Assembly: GCF_000156355.1 (NCBI RefSeq)
Contig: NZ_GG657900.1
Location: 1-52,652, forward strand
Direction: 5' to 3'
From: Methylophaga thiooxydans DMS010
GTDB taxonomy: Bacteria > Pseudomonadota > Gammaproteobacteria > Nitrosococcales > Methylophagaceae
Length of the DNA stretch: 52,652 nt
The position numbers were made by a program, and so were the translations under genes. The notes under the pieces were generated by a model. The model did not search any database, was not told where the DNA came from, and saw only the letters and a list, made by a program, of their open reading frames with translations. This document shows positions 7,719 to 16,157 of the stretch, piece by piece. Positions within the stretch are counted from its first letter, which is position 1. Each line of letters opens with the position of its first letter.

Positions 7719-8838
7719 CCAACACCTCCAAAGTCTGACCACCGGGTACAAATCCGGGGTGACCGATGTTATTGCGAGAGACGATATCGGTTGCACGATC
7801 AGCGTCTTGGTAGAGCTGATGCGCAATCACTAATGAGGGCAATGTCGCTTGTGGTGTATAGCGACGAACTTGCTTGAGGTTGGCGGCACGTTCTGTCAGG
7901 TCTTGAACCATGGAAGCCCGTAAATCTTGCAGTGCGATATAGGTCTCATCGTCTGCCGCTTGCATTTGCTCATCTAATACCTCAGACAGTTCATCACGTG
8001 CGGCAATCGCATCTTGAGCCGAGTCATAATCACGGGTACTAGCCACTCTGGCCGCTTCAATTTGTGATGATTGTTGTACCAGGTTAATGATTGCCTGCTG
8101 ATTTGAGGCTTGCTGAACACGACTTGGCGTGGTGGTTGGCACGGCGGCTGATTCGCTACCAAAGCTGAACAGTTTACGAAACTGAGTCATGGCAGAAAGA
8201 CTGCCGACACTGCCAATCACCTGCCCCGCTAAGGCATCGGGCAAACCAACAAAATCGGCAATGGTGGCATCGATAACACCTAATCCGGAAAAGCGTGACT
8301 CGATATCGGATAAGACGGTTTTCGCCTGTTCTTTCACCCAACCTGGAAAGCCGGTAACGCTGTATGCCGATGTAAATTGTTGCTTCACTACAGCTTGTGC
8401 GTTTTTGGCCGCTGCATTGACGCGTTGTTGCGTGTCAACTTTTGATGTTGGCTTGGCGCGTGACTCAGCTTTGTAAAAAGTCAGAGTAAATCGGGCAATA
8501 CCACCTTCTTTATTGGTTTCACGCAAACTGCTGGGGCCAGCCTGCACACGGACACGTCCGAGGTAACGATGAACTAAGGTGCCAGAGCCTTTTTTGTTTA
8601 AAGCCTCAATCAGTTTGTCACGCTGCTGCCTGTAATCTTCACCCACTACAAAAGCAGGAAAGGAGTACACAGCATCTTTGCCGCCTAAGTCTTCGGCATA
8701 GGCATCATCTTTAAAGGGATAATCATGCAACTGGACACGGCGACCAAATTCGAGCGTATGGTCATCAACATAAAACTCAACGCCACGGAATGAGGATTGT
8801 TGAAGTTGCTCGCGCCATGTCAATACTTGTTCGGCCAT
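7711..8838 (-). CDS. DNA circularisation/tail protein, Mu gp43 (gpN) family
   Basis: A 375-aa protein with the DNA-circularisation N-terminal domain: LTWREQLQQSSFRGVEFYVD, then GRRVQLHDYPFKDDAYAEDL, then DKLIEALNKKGSGTLVHRYL. In Mu this protein is needed for tail assembly, and it was named for binding that circularises injected DNA. The C-terminal half is a long helical region (SQIEAARVASTRDYDSAQDA) likely to contact the tape measure. It overlaps the hub gene by 8 bp and abuts the tape-measure stop. Confidence 0.9.
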   Translation of the reverse strand: MAEQVLTWREQLQQSSFRGVEFYVDDHTLEFGRRVQLHDYPFKDDAYAEDLGGKDAVYSFPAFVVGEDYRQQRDKLIEALNKKGSGTLVHRYLGRVRVQAGPSSLRETNKEGGIARFTLTFYKAESRAKPTSKVDTQQRVNAAAKNAQAVVKQQFTSAYSVTGFPGWVKEQAKTVLSDIESRFSGLGVIDATIADFVGLPDALAGQVIGSVGSLSAMTQFRKLFSFGSESAAVPTTTPSRVQQASNQQAIINLVQQSSQIEAARVASTRDYDSAQDAIAARDELSEVLDEQMQAADDETYIALQDLRASMVQDLTERAANLKQVRRYTPQATLPSLVIAHQLYQDADRATDIVSRNNIGHPGFVPGGQTLEVLDA

Positions 8839-10610
8839 TACAGATTCCCCACTGTAGGGCCAGTATCGACATTAATATCCATGTCATCGCTTTGGATATT
8901 TTTGACCTGGACACGCTTATCGGTGACTTCAATTTGCAGTTGGCTGCGTTTTTCCGCACTTAATGCGGCCTGAGCATTATCATTACCAAACAAAGCCAAG
9001 GCTTTAGCAATCGAACGGCCTAATGCGTCAGCAAACTCAGTGCCTTCTAATGCATTATCATAAATAACCTTACCGGCTCCGTAACCTGCCAAACCAGCAG
9101 CGCCAACTGCTAAACCAGCAGTACCCATCGCTCCGGCACCCATCGCTGCTATTGTTTTCATATTTGGCGCTGCTCTAAGCATTTGCCTACGATTAGGTTT
9201 TTTTACTTTTGGTTTCTTTTTTGGATCCATACCCGTTGGATCCATGCCGCCGCGCATATTGACAACATAAACAGGCGTTACCCCATCCATCCCGCCTAGT
9301 GCACCACCCATGGCGGATTTAGCTTTGCTGCCTTTAACAAAGTCGGAGATACCCTTGCCACCTTTATAGAGTTTCCTCGCTAGGATAGCTGTGCCACCGA
9401 CTGCAACCAGACCTGCTGCACCTTTGATGAGCATATCCAGTGTTTCTTTATCAATGTCATTGATCGTGTCCGCCAATGATTGAATGTAGGTAGTCAGGTT
9501 TGAGTCAGCAAATTGTTGCCAGGCAGTGTAGAGGTTTCGCATAGCGCCTGCGGCATCATTTGCTGCTCTGGTCGAGTCTTCTAATGTGGTGGTGCCATCA
9601 GCGTGGACATTCATGAATTTATCTAAGCTTTCCAGCCCACCAGTGCGCTGGAACTCGGCAGTGGAAGAATTGAATGCACGCATGGCTTCTGCATCAAACA
9701 CGGTGCTTAACAGTGTTTTTTTGCCTTGTGTTTTTTTGATAATGTCGACCATGATTTCATTGATTGGTCGCAACACTTCTTCGCCACGACTTAAAGCTTC
9801 AGCATCAAATATTTTGATGCCGCCGCTTTTGAGCATGTCTATTTTCTTAGCATCACTCAGTGTCCGCATTAAGGCTTCAAAAGCCGTCGCTGCCATCTCT
9901 GATGAGCCGGTACCCTGACGGATAACCTGCAATGCCGCACCCATCTCACGAATAGCAGGAATACCTTGCCGCCCCATCGAGGTGTAAGCGGTGACAACAC
10001 GAGGGCCTAATGCCGCAATATTTTGCAAGGTGAACGCGCCTTCTTTACCTTGCACATTGAGTGTGTCGAGTGCCGTAAGCACGTCTTTTTCCAAGACGAT
10101 GCCCATTTTCTGGAACTCACCTAGCACTTCACCAATCGATGTGCCTTCTGCACCGGTTGCCTGGATGGCTAAACCAATGTTGCGGATATTGGCTTCAGCA
10201 AAGTCCAGGTCACCGGTTTTCTCGACAATAGATTCAATCGCGCTGGTGATTTGACTTGGGTCAACTCTGATGTCGGGTGATTGTGCCGTTTCATAGATTT
10301 TCTTTTTCAGTTCATCGATTGCTTCAGCACCGATATTGGCTTGAATGCCTAGCCGAGTGAAGCGACGCTCAAGCGAGACTAAAAACTTGGCTGTTCCGGC
10401 ACCAGCGGCACCGGTCAATAGTGCGGTGTAACGATTGCCTAACTTATCAAGCCCGTTACCAAAGCTGCTGACACTTCTACGCAACACGCCCATTTGACGT
10501 TGGCCTGTTTTGCTAAAGCGTTTCCAACGGTCTTCATTAACACGCATCTGGCGGCCGAAGTTACCTCCGGCGTTGATGTTGATGCTGGTTGTTAAGTCGT
10601 TTTGGCTCAT
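8838..10610 (-). CDS. Tail tape measure protein, Mu gp42 family
   Basis: A 590-aa tape-measure protein of the TP901 type. An N-terminal helix contains the RQMGVLRRSVSSFGNGLDKL region, followed by the conserved phage-minor-tail core (IYETAQSPDIRVDPSQITSA, then TGAEGTSIGEVLGEFQKMGI and MGRQGIPAIREMGAAL). Two Gly/Ala-rich hydrophobic stretches (near 375-395 and 485-510) may form the membrane-inserting part during DNA injection. The ATG overlaps the TGA of the frameshift extension of the upstream chaperone gene. Its length should set tail length; it is slightly shorter than Mu gp42. Confidence 0.92.
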   Translation of the reverse strand: MSQNDLTTSININAGGNFGRQMRVNEDRWKRFSKTGQRQMGVLRRSVSSFGNGLDKLGNRYTALLTGAAGAGTAKFLVSLERRFTRLGIQANIGAEAIDELKKKIYETAQSPDIRVDPSQITSAIESIVEKTGDLDFAEANIRNIGLAIQATGAEGTSIGEVLGEFQKMGIVLEKDVLTALDTLNVQGKEGAFTLQNIAALGPRVVTAYTSMGRQGIPAIREMGAALQVIRQGTGSSEMAATAFEALMRTLSDAKKIDMLKSGGIKIFDAEALSRGEEVLRPINEIMVDIIKKTQGKKTLLSTVFDAEAMRAFNSSTAEFQRTGGLESLDKFMNVHADGTTTLEDSTRAANDAAGAMRNLYTAWQQFADSNLTTYIQSLADTINDIDKETLDMLIKGAAGLVAVGGTAILARKLYKGGKGISDFVKGSKAKSAMGGALGGMDGVTPVYVVNMRGGMDPTGMDPKKKPKVKKPNRRQMLRAAPNMKTIAAMGAGAMGTAGLAVGAAGLAGYGAGKVIYDNALEGTEFADALGRSIAKALALFGNDNAQAALSAEKRSQLQIEVTDKRVQVKNIQSDDMDINVDTGPTVGNL

Positions 10611-10738
10611 CGTTTCATTAGCTGCGTATAAAAGAGTCTTAAAGGTCTATTTAATGTGTAGTTAAGAGGCGTCTGGCTGTACTGGCTGAACTTAATCGTC
10701 TGCCAGTTCAGGTTCTCCGCCAGACGCATCATGCTTCC
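10607..10738 (-). CDS. Frameshift extension of the tail assembly chaperone (-2, or equivalently +1)
   Basis: From the run of five G in the end of the gp41-like gene, the -2 frame is open for 43 codons (GSMMRLAENLNWQTIKFSQY at its start, ending QLMKR). It ends in a TGA at 10609-10607 that overlaps the tape-measure ATG. The zero frame stops 85 bp earlier. After a -2 slip the glycine tRNA on GGG re-pairs with GGG, so pairing is kept. Mu is known to make its long tail chaperone by a -2 shift in the same place. The -1 frame stops within three codons. The reading frame and its perfect fit to the next start are seen directly; use of the shift is inferred. Confidence 0.8.
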   Translation of the reverse strand, partial: GSMMRLAENLNWQTIKFSQYSQTPLNYTLNRPLRLFYTQLMKR

Positions 10739-11072
10739 CCCGCTGCATGACAGACTCCAGCACTGCCTGGTCTAATCGTTCTGCATGAAACTGAAGCAGC
10801 TCAAAATCTTCACGGTGAAATTTACGCAGGTCATCAATATCAACAATGCCGTCATAATCACCAATAGATTCAATCTGCTTCGCCAAGGTATGAAGCCCCA
10901 TCAATGTCGGACTGACAGCAAACACATAGCCATCATCTGATGCCGTGACACGTTCAGACGCTAGCCCCGCATCAATGATGTCTCCAGGGGTTAACTCTCG
11001 CAGCAAGACTGTAGTGTGGGTTTTATCGCCCATTTTGACGCCGTGTTCGAGTGAAATTGTTATCGTGGCCAT
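10692..11072 (-). CDS. Tail assembly chaperone, Mu gp41 family
   Basis: A 126-aa protein beginning MATITISLEHGVKMGDKTHT and containing VLLRELTPGDIIDAGLASER, the form of gp41-type tail assembly chaperones that coat the tape measure before tube polymerisation. The start at 11072 is used; a GGAGAAGG element precedes it, and the upstream codons are within the tube gene. It ends with RGKHDASGGEPELADD in the zero frame. The C-terminal region contains the slippery G-run that allows a longer product (see the extension entry). Confidence 0.88.
   Translation of the reverse strand: MATITISLEHGVKMGDKTHTTVLLRELTPGDIIDAGLASERVTASDDGYVFAVSPTLMGLHTLAKQIESIGDYDGIVDIDDLRKFHREDFELLQFHAERLDQAVLESVMQRGKHDASGGEPELADD
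10735..10742 (-). other. Slippery sequence CGGGGGAA for the chaperone frameshift
   Basis: On the minus strand the zero-frame codons read CAG CGG GGG AAG. The five consecutive G residues (10741-10737) let a tRNA on GGG move two bases back and pair with GGG again. This is the only G-run of this length in the gene, and it is placed just where the alternative frame opens. No obvious strong downstream hairpin is needed or seen. Confidence 0.7.
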
Positions 11073-11076
11073 GCGT

Positions 11077-11427
11077 TTATACCTTCTCCGCCATATCGCC
11101 TGACATCTCGACATCCGCACTGGTCATGCCATGCTCAATCACATTCACAGTGAAGGCGTTACGCATTAAATAACGTTGGCCGGTATCAGTGATAAACGTG
11201 ACGGTTTTGTTTTTCCACTTATTCACCTCTGTCACGTCAACCGTTGACGTGAGCAGGATTTTAAACTTCAGGTTCGGTGGTGAATCTGATTCGGTGAAAT
11301 AGGTTTTGCCACCATGGCTCGACGGTTCTCTTGAAACACCACCCGGATCTAACGTGGCTTCGTTTTCTGACTCAATAACACCGCCGTCAATTCTGACTTT
11401 TACTTTTCCTGTGACTTGTTCGCTCAT
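11077..11427 (-). CDS. Tail tube protein, Mu gpM family
   Basis: A 116-aa protein between the sheath and chaperone genes, the place of the Mu tube protein. Its composition fits the fold: a short beta opening (GKVKVRIDGGVIESENEATL), a GGVSREPSSHGGKTYFTE loop, then alternating strands ending in MTSADVEMSGDMAEKV. It should polymerise into the inner tube. It follows the sheath gene by 15 bp and its 3' end runs to within a few bases of the chaperone start. Confidence 0.9.
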   Translation of the reverse strand: MSEQVTGKVKVRIDGGVIESENEATLDPGGVSREPSSHGGKTYFTESDSPPNLKFKILLTSTVDVTEVNKWKNKTVTFITDTGQRYLMRNAFTVNVIEHGMTSADVEMSGDMAEKV

Positions 11428-11442
11428 TGCTTACTCCTAAAT

Positions 11443-12909
11443 TTAACGACGATATTCAGTGTGCACAGCCGTGACACGTAGGTTATTGATGAGTTTTGGT
11501 GAGTCATACATATCCAGACGGTCTGGATCGTCATCATGAATTTCAGCGATGATTGTGGCTTTATAACCTTCATAATCCTGGCACCAGCCGCGATCCATAA
11601 AGACGGTATACAAGGCTAAAAACTCATCTTCCATGGCATTAGGCGTCACCACCGCCTGACCGGCTGGAATATCAAAATCATCATCCGCCAGCTTGTGACG
11701 CGGGAATTTTTGAGACACCATTGCCCGTTGCTCAAAGCGGATGCGTTCTAATGTTTCTGCCGTGTTGATGTTGAGATAACTGTCATCAGCAAAGCCGGAC
11801 GCATTGGTTTGATACATACTGATTTGACGTTCAATTCGTACCAATCCACCACGATCAACACTGTAAGTAGCAATACCATCGAACAGCAGCTGATTACGCT
11901 CGGTACCATCCCAACGCAGTTCTTTTTTCGGTGGCTTAATACCAGGCAATGCCAGCGTTCTTAGCTGACGTGCCGGGTCAATTTGCAAGGAAGCGGCAGC
12001 GACAACACAATTGACGCCAGCCCATAGATAAGGCGGAGTCGGTGAGTCATTGGTACCCATGCAGGTGACGTGTGGGCCATTTCGTCCACTGCCAAAAGTC
12101 CCGGTTTCTGAGTGGGTGCCTTTAAACGCAGTAAATGCCCGAAAGCCGATGGCACGCATTGGCCCCCAGCGACTTTCTGCTTCGGCTTCTAGCACCACTA
12201 AGTTGGCTGTATCGGTATAAGGCACTGCAAGCCAGTTGTACCATTCATCACCAATAGCAGTGAACACATCAGTAAGATCAGGATTACCGGTACCGCCAGA
12301 CATGGCCACAAAGGTGAGGCCGACACCATCAGGCAAGGCTTCATCGTAGAAATTGAGTCGCATATCAATATCGTTGCCGGTTTCACCTTTCCACTTACAA
12401 GTGATATCGACCTCAGTCGACTCTGCACCATTAACTTCGGCTGTTACCGGTAAGGTCGTCTCTGCCGTAATGGCTGCAACGATAGCGCTGGCAATATCTT
12501 CATCCGTGTCAGCAGCGTCAACACCAATGAGTAAGCGATAGCCTGCGATGTAAAGAAAGACTGTGCCTCCTCGCGTGGCCGGGCCAGTAACGGTGATTGA
12601 CCCGGTTGCTTGTTCACCGCCTGATGCATCATCTAAAGCCAAGAACCACTTTTCAGTAAACTGATCGGCATTGATTTGTGCCTTGCCCATTTCAGCCAAC
12701 ATAGAGCCTCGACCAAAATACGCTTCCAATTCTTCAGGGCTATTGGCACGAACTGCTTGCCCCGCTGGAATCGTGCCGGTTGACAGTCGCTGACCGATAA
12801 CCAGCATTTTAAAATCAATATTGGCATTACCTGCCAACCGATTACTGAACTCAATGGCTGTAAACGGTAGACGTAATTTTTCAGGAATCGTATCAAAAGA
12901 AATAGCCAT
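11443..12909 (-). CDS. Contractile tail sheath protein, Mu gpL family
   Basis: A 488-aa sheath protein. It starts MAISFDTIPEKLRLPFTAIE and carries IGQRLSTGTIPAGQAVRANS, a protease-resistant domain in the middle (TGSITVTGPATRGGTVFLYI), and the conserved C-terminal PGIKPPKKELRWDGTERNQLLFDGIATY region used in subunit handshakes. This identifies the virion as a myovirus. It is the first large gene downstream of the DUF2635 gene, with a 2-bp gap. Confidence 0.95.
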   Translation of the reverse strand: MAISFDTIPEKLRLPFTAIEFSNRLAGNANIDFKMLVIGQRLSTGTIPAGQAVRANSPEELEAYFGRGSMLAEMGKAQINADQFTEKWFLALDDASGGEQATGSITVTGPATRGGTVFLYIAGYRLLIGVDAADTDEDIASAIVAAITAETTLPVTAEVNGAESTEVDITCKWKGETGNDIDMRLNFYDEALPDGVGLTFVAMSGGTGNPDLTDVFTAIGDEWYNWLAVPYTDTANLVVLEAEAESRWGPMRAIGFRAFTAFKGTHSETGTFGSGRNGPHVTCMGTNDSPTPPYLWAGVNCVVAAASLQIDPARQLRTLALPGIKPPKKELRWDGTERNQLLFDGIATYSVDRGGLVRIERQISMYQTNASGFADDSYLNINTAETLERIRFEQRAMVSQKFPRHKLADDDFDIPAGQAVVTPNAMEDEFLALYTVFMDRGWCQDYEGYKATIIAEIHDDDPDRLDMYDSPKLINNLRVTAVHTEYRR

Positions 12910-12911
12910 GC

Positions 12912-13160
12912 TTATGCATCCTTATCAGTTGAATCTGTGGGTTTGGCAGCAACGGCTTTTTTGGCATCCGTTTTAGCCTTGGCCAACGCTTTTTTAATGT
13001 CGGCGTCACTGGTTAGCTCAATCGCATCACCGTCTTTTATCCGCTTCAGGTAATACACTTCACGTGGCACGTATTCACCGTGCTGATTTAACAGACCGCC
13101 GCGTAGCTTTCGCACATTGACAGCCTGCTTGGCGGGTTTGATAAAAATTCGGTCTGGCAT
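12912..13160 (-). CDS. DUF2635 protein, Mu gp38-like
   Basis: An 82-aa basic protein starting MPDRIFIKPAKQAVNVRKL and containing GEYVPREVYYLKRIKDGDAI, the DUF2635 pattern found immediately upstream of sheath genes in Mu-like phages. Its role is unproven; position suggests a small head-tail or sheath accessory. The C-terminus is rich in Lys and Ala. It lies 2 bp before the sheath gene and 3 bp after gp37. Confidence 0.85.
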   Translation of the reverse strand: MPDRIFIKPAKQAVNVRKLRGGLLNQHGEYVPREVYYLKRIKDGDAIELTSDADIKKALAKAKTDAKKAVAAKPTDSTDKDA

Positions 13161-13163
13161 GGT

Positions 13164-13727
13164 TTATTGCTCCAATGTTATGTGGTCAATAGCGTCGGGT
13201 TCGTCGTCGCCGTCGACCAATGAATGTTCAGCATGAAAGGTGACAAAATCAGCCAACGTTGATGGGTCAAAGTCATTAGGAAATGGCATATTTGGCAACT
13301 CAAAAGTGACGGCATACATCGTGGCTTTGAAGCTTTGCTCCAGCTGCATTGAAAACAGATTCCTGACATTCTTCAGCGCCAGTGAACCGACCCCTGCAAT
13401 CGTCGATTCATGCAGCTTAGGAATCAGTGCCGCTAAAATGTCATAAGCACCAATGGTGGTTGTGTCACCTCGACGCCGGGCGCTGTGGTTACCAACGTGA
13501 CGGGTGATGACATACACATCAAAACGGCCATTGAGGCTACCGCGTGAGTTGCCTTGACCACCGAGAAACGTGGTGTAAACGCCCGGCGTTCTGTTTGAGG
13601 CAACCAACTGTTTCAGTACTGCCAAGTTCAACGCGCTGGGTAACACTTCAGCAGCGCTTAATGTATTGCCAAATAACGCCTGTGCTTTTTCAATGATGTG
13701 ATCTTCAACGGTGCTAATGCTGTTCAT
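13164..13727 (-). CDS. Head-tail connector/tail completion protein, Mu gp37 family (DUF1834)
   Basis: A 187-aa protein of the Mu gp37 (DUF1834) type. It begins with a helix (TVEDHIIEKAQALFG), then VASNRTPGVYTTFLGGQGNS and FDVYVITRHVGNHSARRRGD, the characteristic conserved core. This family acts as the tail terminator or completion factor in Mu-like phages. Its start overlaps the stop of the gp36-like gene by 4 bp. Confidence 0.85.
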   Translation of the reverse strand: MNSISTVEDHIIEKAQALFGNTLSAAEVLPSALNLAVLKQLVASNRTPGVYTTFLGGQGNSRGSLNGRFDVYVITRHVGNHSARRRGDTTTIGAYDILAALIPKLHESTIAGVGSLALKNVRNLFSMQLEQSFKATMYAVTFELPNMPFPNDFDPSTLADFVTFHAEHSLVDGDDEPDAIDHITLEQ

Positions 13728-14143
13728 ATAAAGCTCTTATCTTTACGGTTAAAGACATTGCCACCGGTGTTGATTTTCACTGTGTTTTGGCTGAGAGGTT
13801 TGGCACCTTCTGTACTGATACCAATGCTCAATTCGCCACGGGCGATGCTTTTGAGTGACTTGACTGCTTCGTTGTACCGGTCTTTTACTTCATCGGGCGC
13901 TAGATTTTCGTACAAGTAATAGCGTGTAATTTCGCAAGCAATACGCACCAATGACCTTGGCAGCGGGTCAATCGGCAGGCTGTAACGGCCACCCAGATAA
14001 CCATCAATCATGCTGTCTGAGTCGGCAATGGCTAAATTAATGACGTCCGTGTCCAGCTGACCCGTGTTTTGCTTATCCGTAAGCTGGATCAGTTCATCCT
14101 CTCCATATCGGGTGACCAGGTCTTGTTGTGTGCAGTAAGGCAT
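13724..14143 (-). CDS. Head-tail connector, Mu gp36 family (DUF1320)
   Basis: A 139-aa protein beginning MPYCTQQDLVTRYGEDELIQ, the near-invariant opening of DUF1320/gp36 proteins, followed by DVINLAIADSDSMIDGYLGGRY and a DPLPRSLVRIACEITRYYL helix. This family is an adaptor that docks below the portal. Only one conserved Cys is present. The gene overlaps gp37 by 4 bp and follows the gp35-like gene by 15 bp. Confidence 0.92.
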   Translation of the reverse strand: MPYCTQQDLVTRYGEDELIQLTDKQNTGQLDTDVINLAIADSDSMIDGYLGGRYSLPIDPLPRSLVRIACEITRYYLYENLAPDEVKDRYNEAVKSLKSIARGELSIGISTEGAKPLSQNTVKINTGGNVFNRKDKSFI

Positions 14144-14158
14144 CGTTGAGATATCCGC

Positions 14159-14581
14159 TTATAGCTCGACAACGCTGAACATCGGATCGGCTTCCAGGAT
14201 GGCGACCTCTTCTTCGCTCAGCTCGACATCATCACTGCCTGACCAGGCACGACCTAAACGACGAAACCCATCCCGCATCACGGTCACACGGTAGTGTGGT
14301 AAAGCGTTCTGTTTGGTGCTTGGTTTAGAATCAGGGTCACTGTCGGTTGTAGTGGTTGTTGTGGTTGTGCTGTTTTTGTCTGAGTCACCGCCACCCCCAT
14401 TATCATCAGCTTCTGAATTCGTTTTAGACTGAGCCTGCTTTTCGTCCTGAATGACTTTCCAGGCTTCATCACGCTCTTTGGCTGTAATGCTGTCCAGACC
14501 ATCAAACTTTTTCAGTTCTTCGACGGTAGGCTTTTTGTCGAATGCCTTCTCACGTAGCAGTTGTAGTAAGTTTTCCATCAT
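14159..14581 (-). CDS. Mu gp35 / HI1506-related head protein
   Basis: A 140-aa protein made of two small terminal modules joined by a low-complexity linker (Asp/Gly/Ser, then six threonines, then acidic). The N-terminus (LLQLLREKAFDKKPTVEELK) is a helix and the C-terminus (YRVTVMRDGFRRLGRAWSGS, then LSEEEVAILEADP) matches the FluMu HI1506-type domain. The role in the head is not established. The Thr run is encoded by ACA/ACC/ACT repeats and could vary in length between relatives. Confidence 0.82.
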   Translation of the reverse strand: MMENLLQLLREKAFDKKPTVEELKKFDGLDSITAKERDEAWKVIQDEKQAQSKTNSEADDNGGGGDSDKNSTTTTTTTTDSDPDSKPSTKQNALPHYRVTVMRDGFRRLGRAWSGSDDVELSEEEVAILEADPMFSVVEL

Positions 14582-14598
14582 GCGTTCCTTATCTTGGT

Positions 14599-14624
14599 TA
14601 TCAGGGCGGAAAACCGCCCTGATA
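14599..14624. other. Strong 11-bp hairpin after the capsid gene
   Basis: Between the capsid and gp35-like genes an 11-bp perfect inverted repeat (TATCAGGGCGG, AAAA loop, CCGCCCTGATA) occurs. Neither strand has a T-run after it, so it is not a typical intrinsic terminator. An intercistronic hairpin 3' of a major capsid gene often protects or partly terminates that mRNA so that capsid protein is made in excess; here that is inference. Confidence 0.7.
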
Positions 14625-14647
14625 AAGTTGTCTTAAAGGCTGATTAA

Positions 14648-15718
14648 CTACGCGCCGCCGGTGGAACCGACAGACAGTTGCCAGAAGCCATACACGCCAG
14701 TCGCTCGCGCTTCGGCACCAAACTTGTATTCACGCTTATTGAATACATCATCGTTTTCCATATCCGTCTGGCTGACGAAGACAGGCTTCTTACGCATCTG
14801 GATAATGAAAGGCTTCACAGCGTTGCGGGTGTGGTGGAGGAACCAGACAGTATCAGACGTTAACCCCGGATTGACTTCAATTTTGGCTGTGCCTTTGTAG
14901 GGGTTCGGGCTGTCATCGTCGAGCTTGTCGGCTTCGACCAATTTACGTGCGACAGCTTCCAAAGCCGGTGGCACTTCGAGCAAGTCGGGTACCAGACGCA
15001 ATGGCATGCCTTCGTCATCGGTGAACTTCATCATTGCAGTACGTGCCGCACCGTAAGACGCCGCTGCAGCCGCTGATGTTGCCGCGCTCAATGCCACTGT
15101 CAGTTTGTTCGATACCGAATCTTCATTCACTTCATGATCGGTGTCATAGAAGTACTGACCATCAAGACCTTCATTAATAAAGGCGTTGTTTTTCAGATCG
15201 TCCAAGATGATGTCGTGCAGTTCACCCGCTGAGTCACCCGCCATATTGGCTTGGGTGTTGTAGATACCCAAGGTGTCATCTTCGATATCGTTACGATCAA
15301 CCGCGATGGTCGTTTCCCAATCTTCATTGGTGGCAGTGTATTTACCGGCTTTCAAGGCTTTGACATGCTTTTCACCCACCCATTTACGCATTTTCGGGAA
15401 ACGTTCTAACCAGGCGTAGTCTTCGGTCTTGGTGCTAGACATGACCTCCATCGCAGTCAGTTGCCAGTTACTGGTTCGGGCTTTGAGTGCGTTATGGAAG
15501 ACGGTTTTCAGGCCAATAAAAATATCTTGAATAGCCTGTTTGTTAATGATGATGCCGCCAAACGCCAGCATTGGCATTGCATCACCCATCATGGCCGTAT
15601 TCAATGAGGCAGGGCCGGTCATTAGGCTGGCTGGCAATGACCAGTCAGCCGCCATCGCGGAGGTCATCATTACGAGAGCGCCGACGATGGCCATCGGCAA
15701 GAGAATCAGTTTTTTCAT
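14648..15718 (-). CDS. Major capsid protein, Mu gpT family, with a signal-peptide-like N-terminus
   Basis: A 356-aa protein whose body matches Mu gpT: GGIIINKQAIQDIFIGLKTV, then ERFPKMRKWVGEKHVKALKA, then DRNDIEDDTLGIYN and a C-terminal FGAEARATGVYGFWQLSVGS. The canonical family begins near the IIINKQ segment. Here about 50 extra residues precede it, starting MKKLILLPMAIVGALVMMTS and ending AMA|ADWS, which looks like a Sec signal with a signal-peptidase site. A good Shine-Dalgarno (AAGGA, 7 nt) supports the long start. The extension could be removed by the prohead protease or be a scaffold-contacting tail. Function as capsid is well supported; the purpose of the extension is not. Confidence 0.9.
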   Translation of the reverse strand: MKKLILLPMAIVGALVMMTSAMAADWSLPASLMTGPASLNTAMMGDAMPMLAFGGIIINKQAIQDIFIGLKTVFHNALKARTSNWQLTAMEVMSSTKTEDYAWLERFPKMRKWVGEKHVKALKAGKYTATNEDWETTIAVDRNDIEDDTLGIYNTQANMAGDSAGELHDIILDDLKNNAFINEGLDGQYFYDTDHEVNEDSVSNKLTVALSAATSAAAAASYGAARTAMMKFTDDEGMPLRLVPDLLEVPPALEAVARKLVEADKLDDDSPNPYKGTAKIEVNPGLTSDTVWFLHHTRNAVKPFIIQMRKKPVFVSQTDMENDDVFNKREYKFGAEARATGVYGFWQLSVGSTGGA

Positions 15719-15755
15719 GGTGTCATCCTTATTAATTAGCTAAACCAGTGAAGTC

Positions 15756-16157
15756 TTAGTCGAATTTGACCCAGACGCCGTCAACATCAACGTCGACAAT
15801 CTTGCCTGCAGCACTACGGGAGCCGGTGTCGTCAGTGTTAGCCACTGTCTGGTCATCGACGATGTAAGCGGTGGCTTCGATATCGGTGCGGTCAATCGAG
15901 CCATCGTTTGCAAACAAGAACGTGCCTTTGCGTACATCAATGGCTTTATCACCGGCAGAGCCAGCACCGTTATCAACGTGCTGGTCTGCACGGCCTACGG
16001 CTTTCAAACCGGTTGCCGTTGAACCAGCCTCAGCATTGCCAGATGAATCAAGCACAACAATAGAGCCAGCAAAGATGACACTTGATGCCGCCACTGGATG
16101 GTTGTGAACTTCACCTAACCGTTGCGGGGTATTACGGTCTTTGGTTAATGCGGCCAT
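15756..16157 (-). CDS. Probable capsid decoration/head protein
   Basis: A 133-aa beta-rich protein between the protease/scaffold and capsid genes, the place of the small head protein of Mu-like phages. It starts MAALTKDRNTPQRLGEVHNH and contains VLDSSGNAEAGSTATGLKAV and RKGTFLFANDGSIDRTDIEA, the pattern of DUF2190-like decoration proteins that trimerise on the capsid surface. The start codon abuts the stop of the protease/scaffold gene (shared base). Exact family not certain. Confidence 0.7.
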   Translation of the reverse strand: MAALTKDRNTPQRLGEVHNHPVAASSVIFAGSIVVLDSSGNAEAGSTATGLKAVGRADQHVDNGAGSAGDKAIDVRKGTFLFANDGSIDRTDIEATAYIVDDQTVANTDDTGSRSAAGKIVDVDVDGVWVKFD

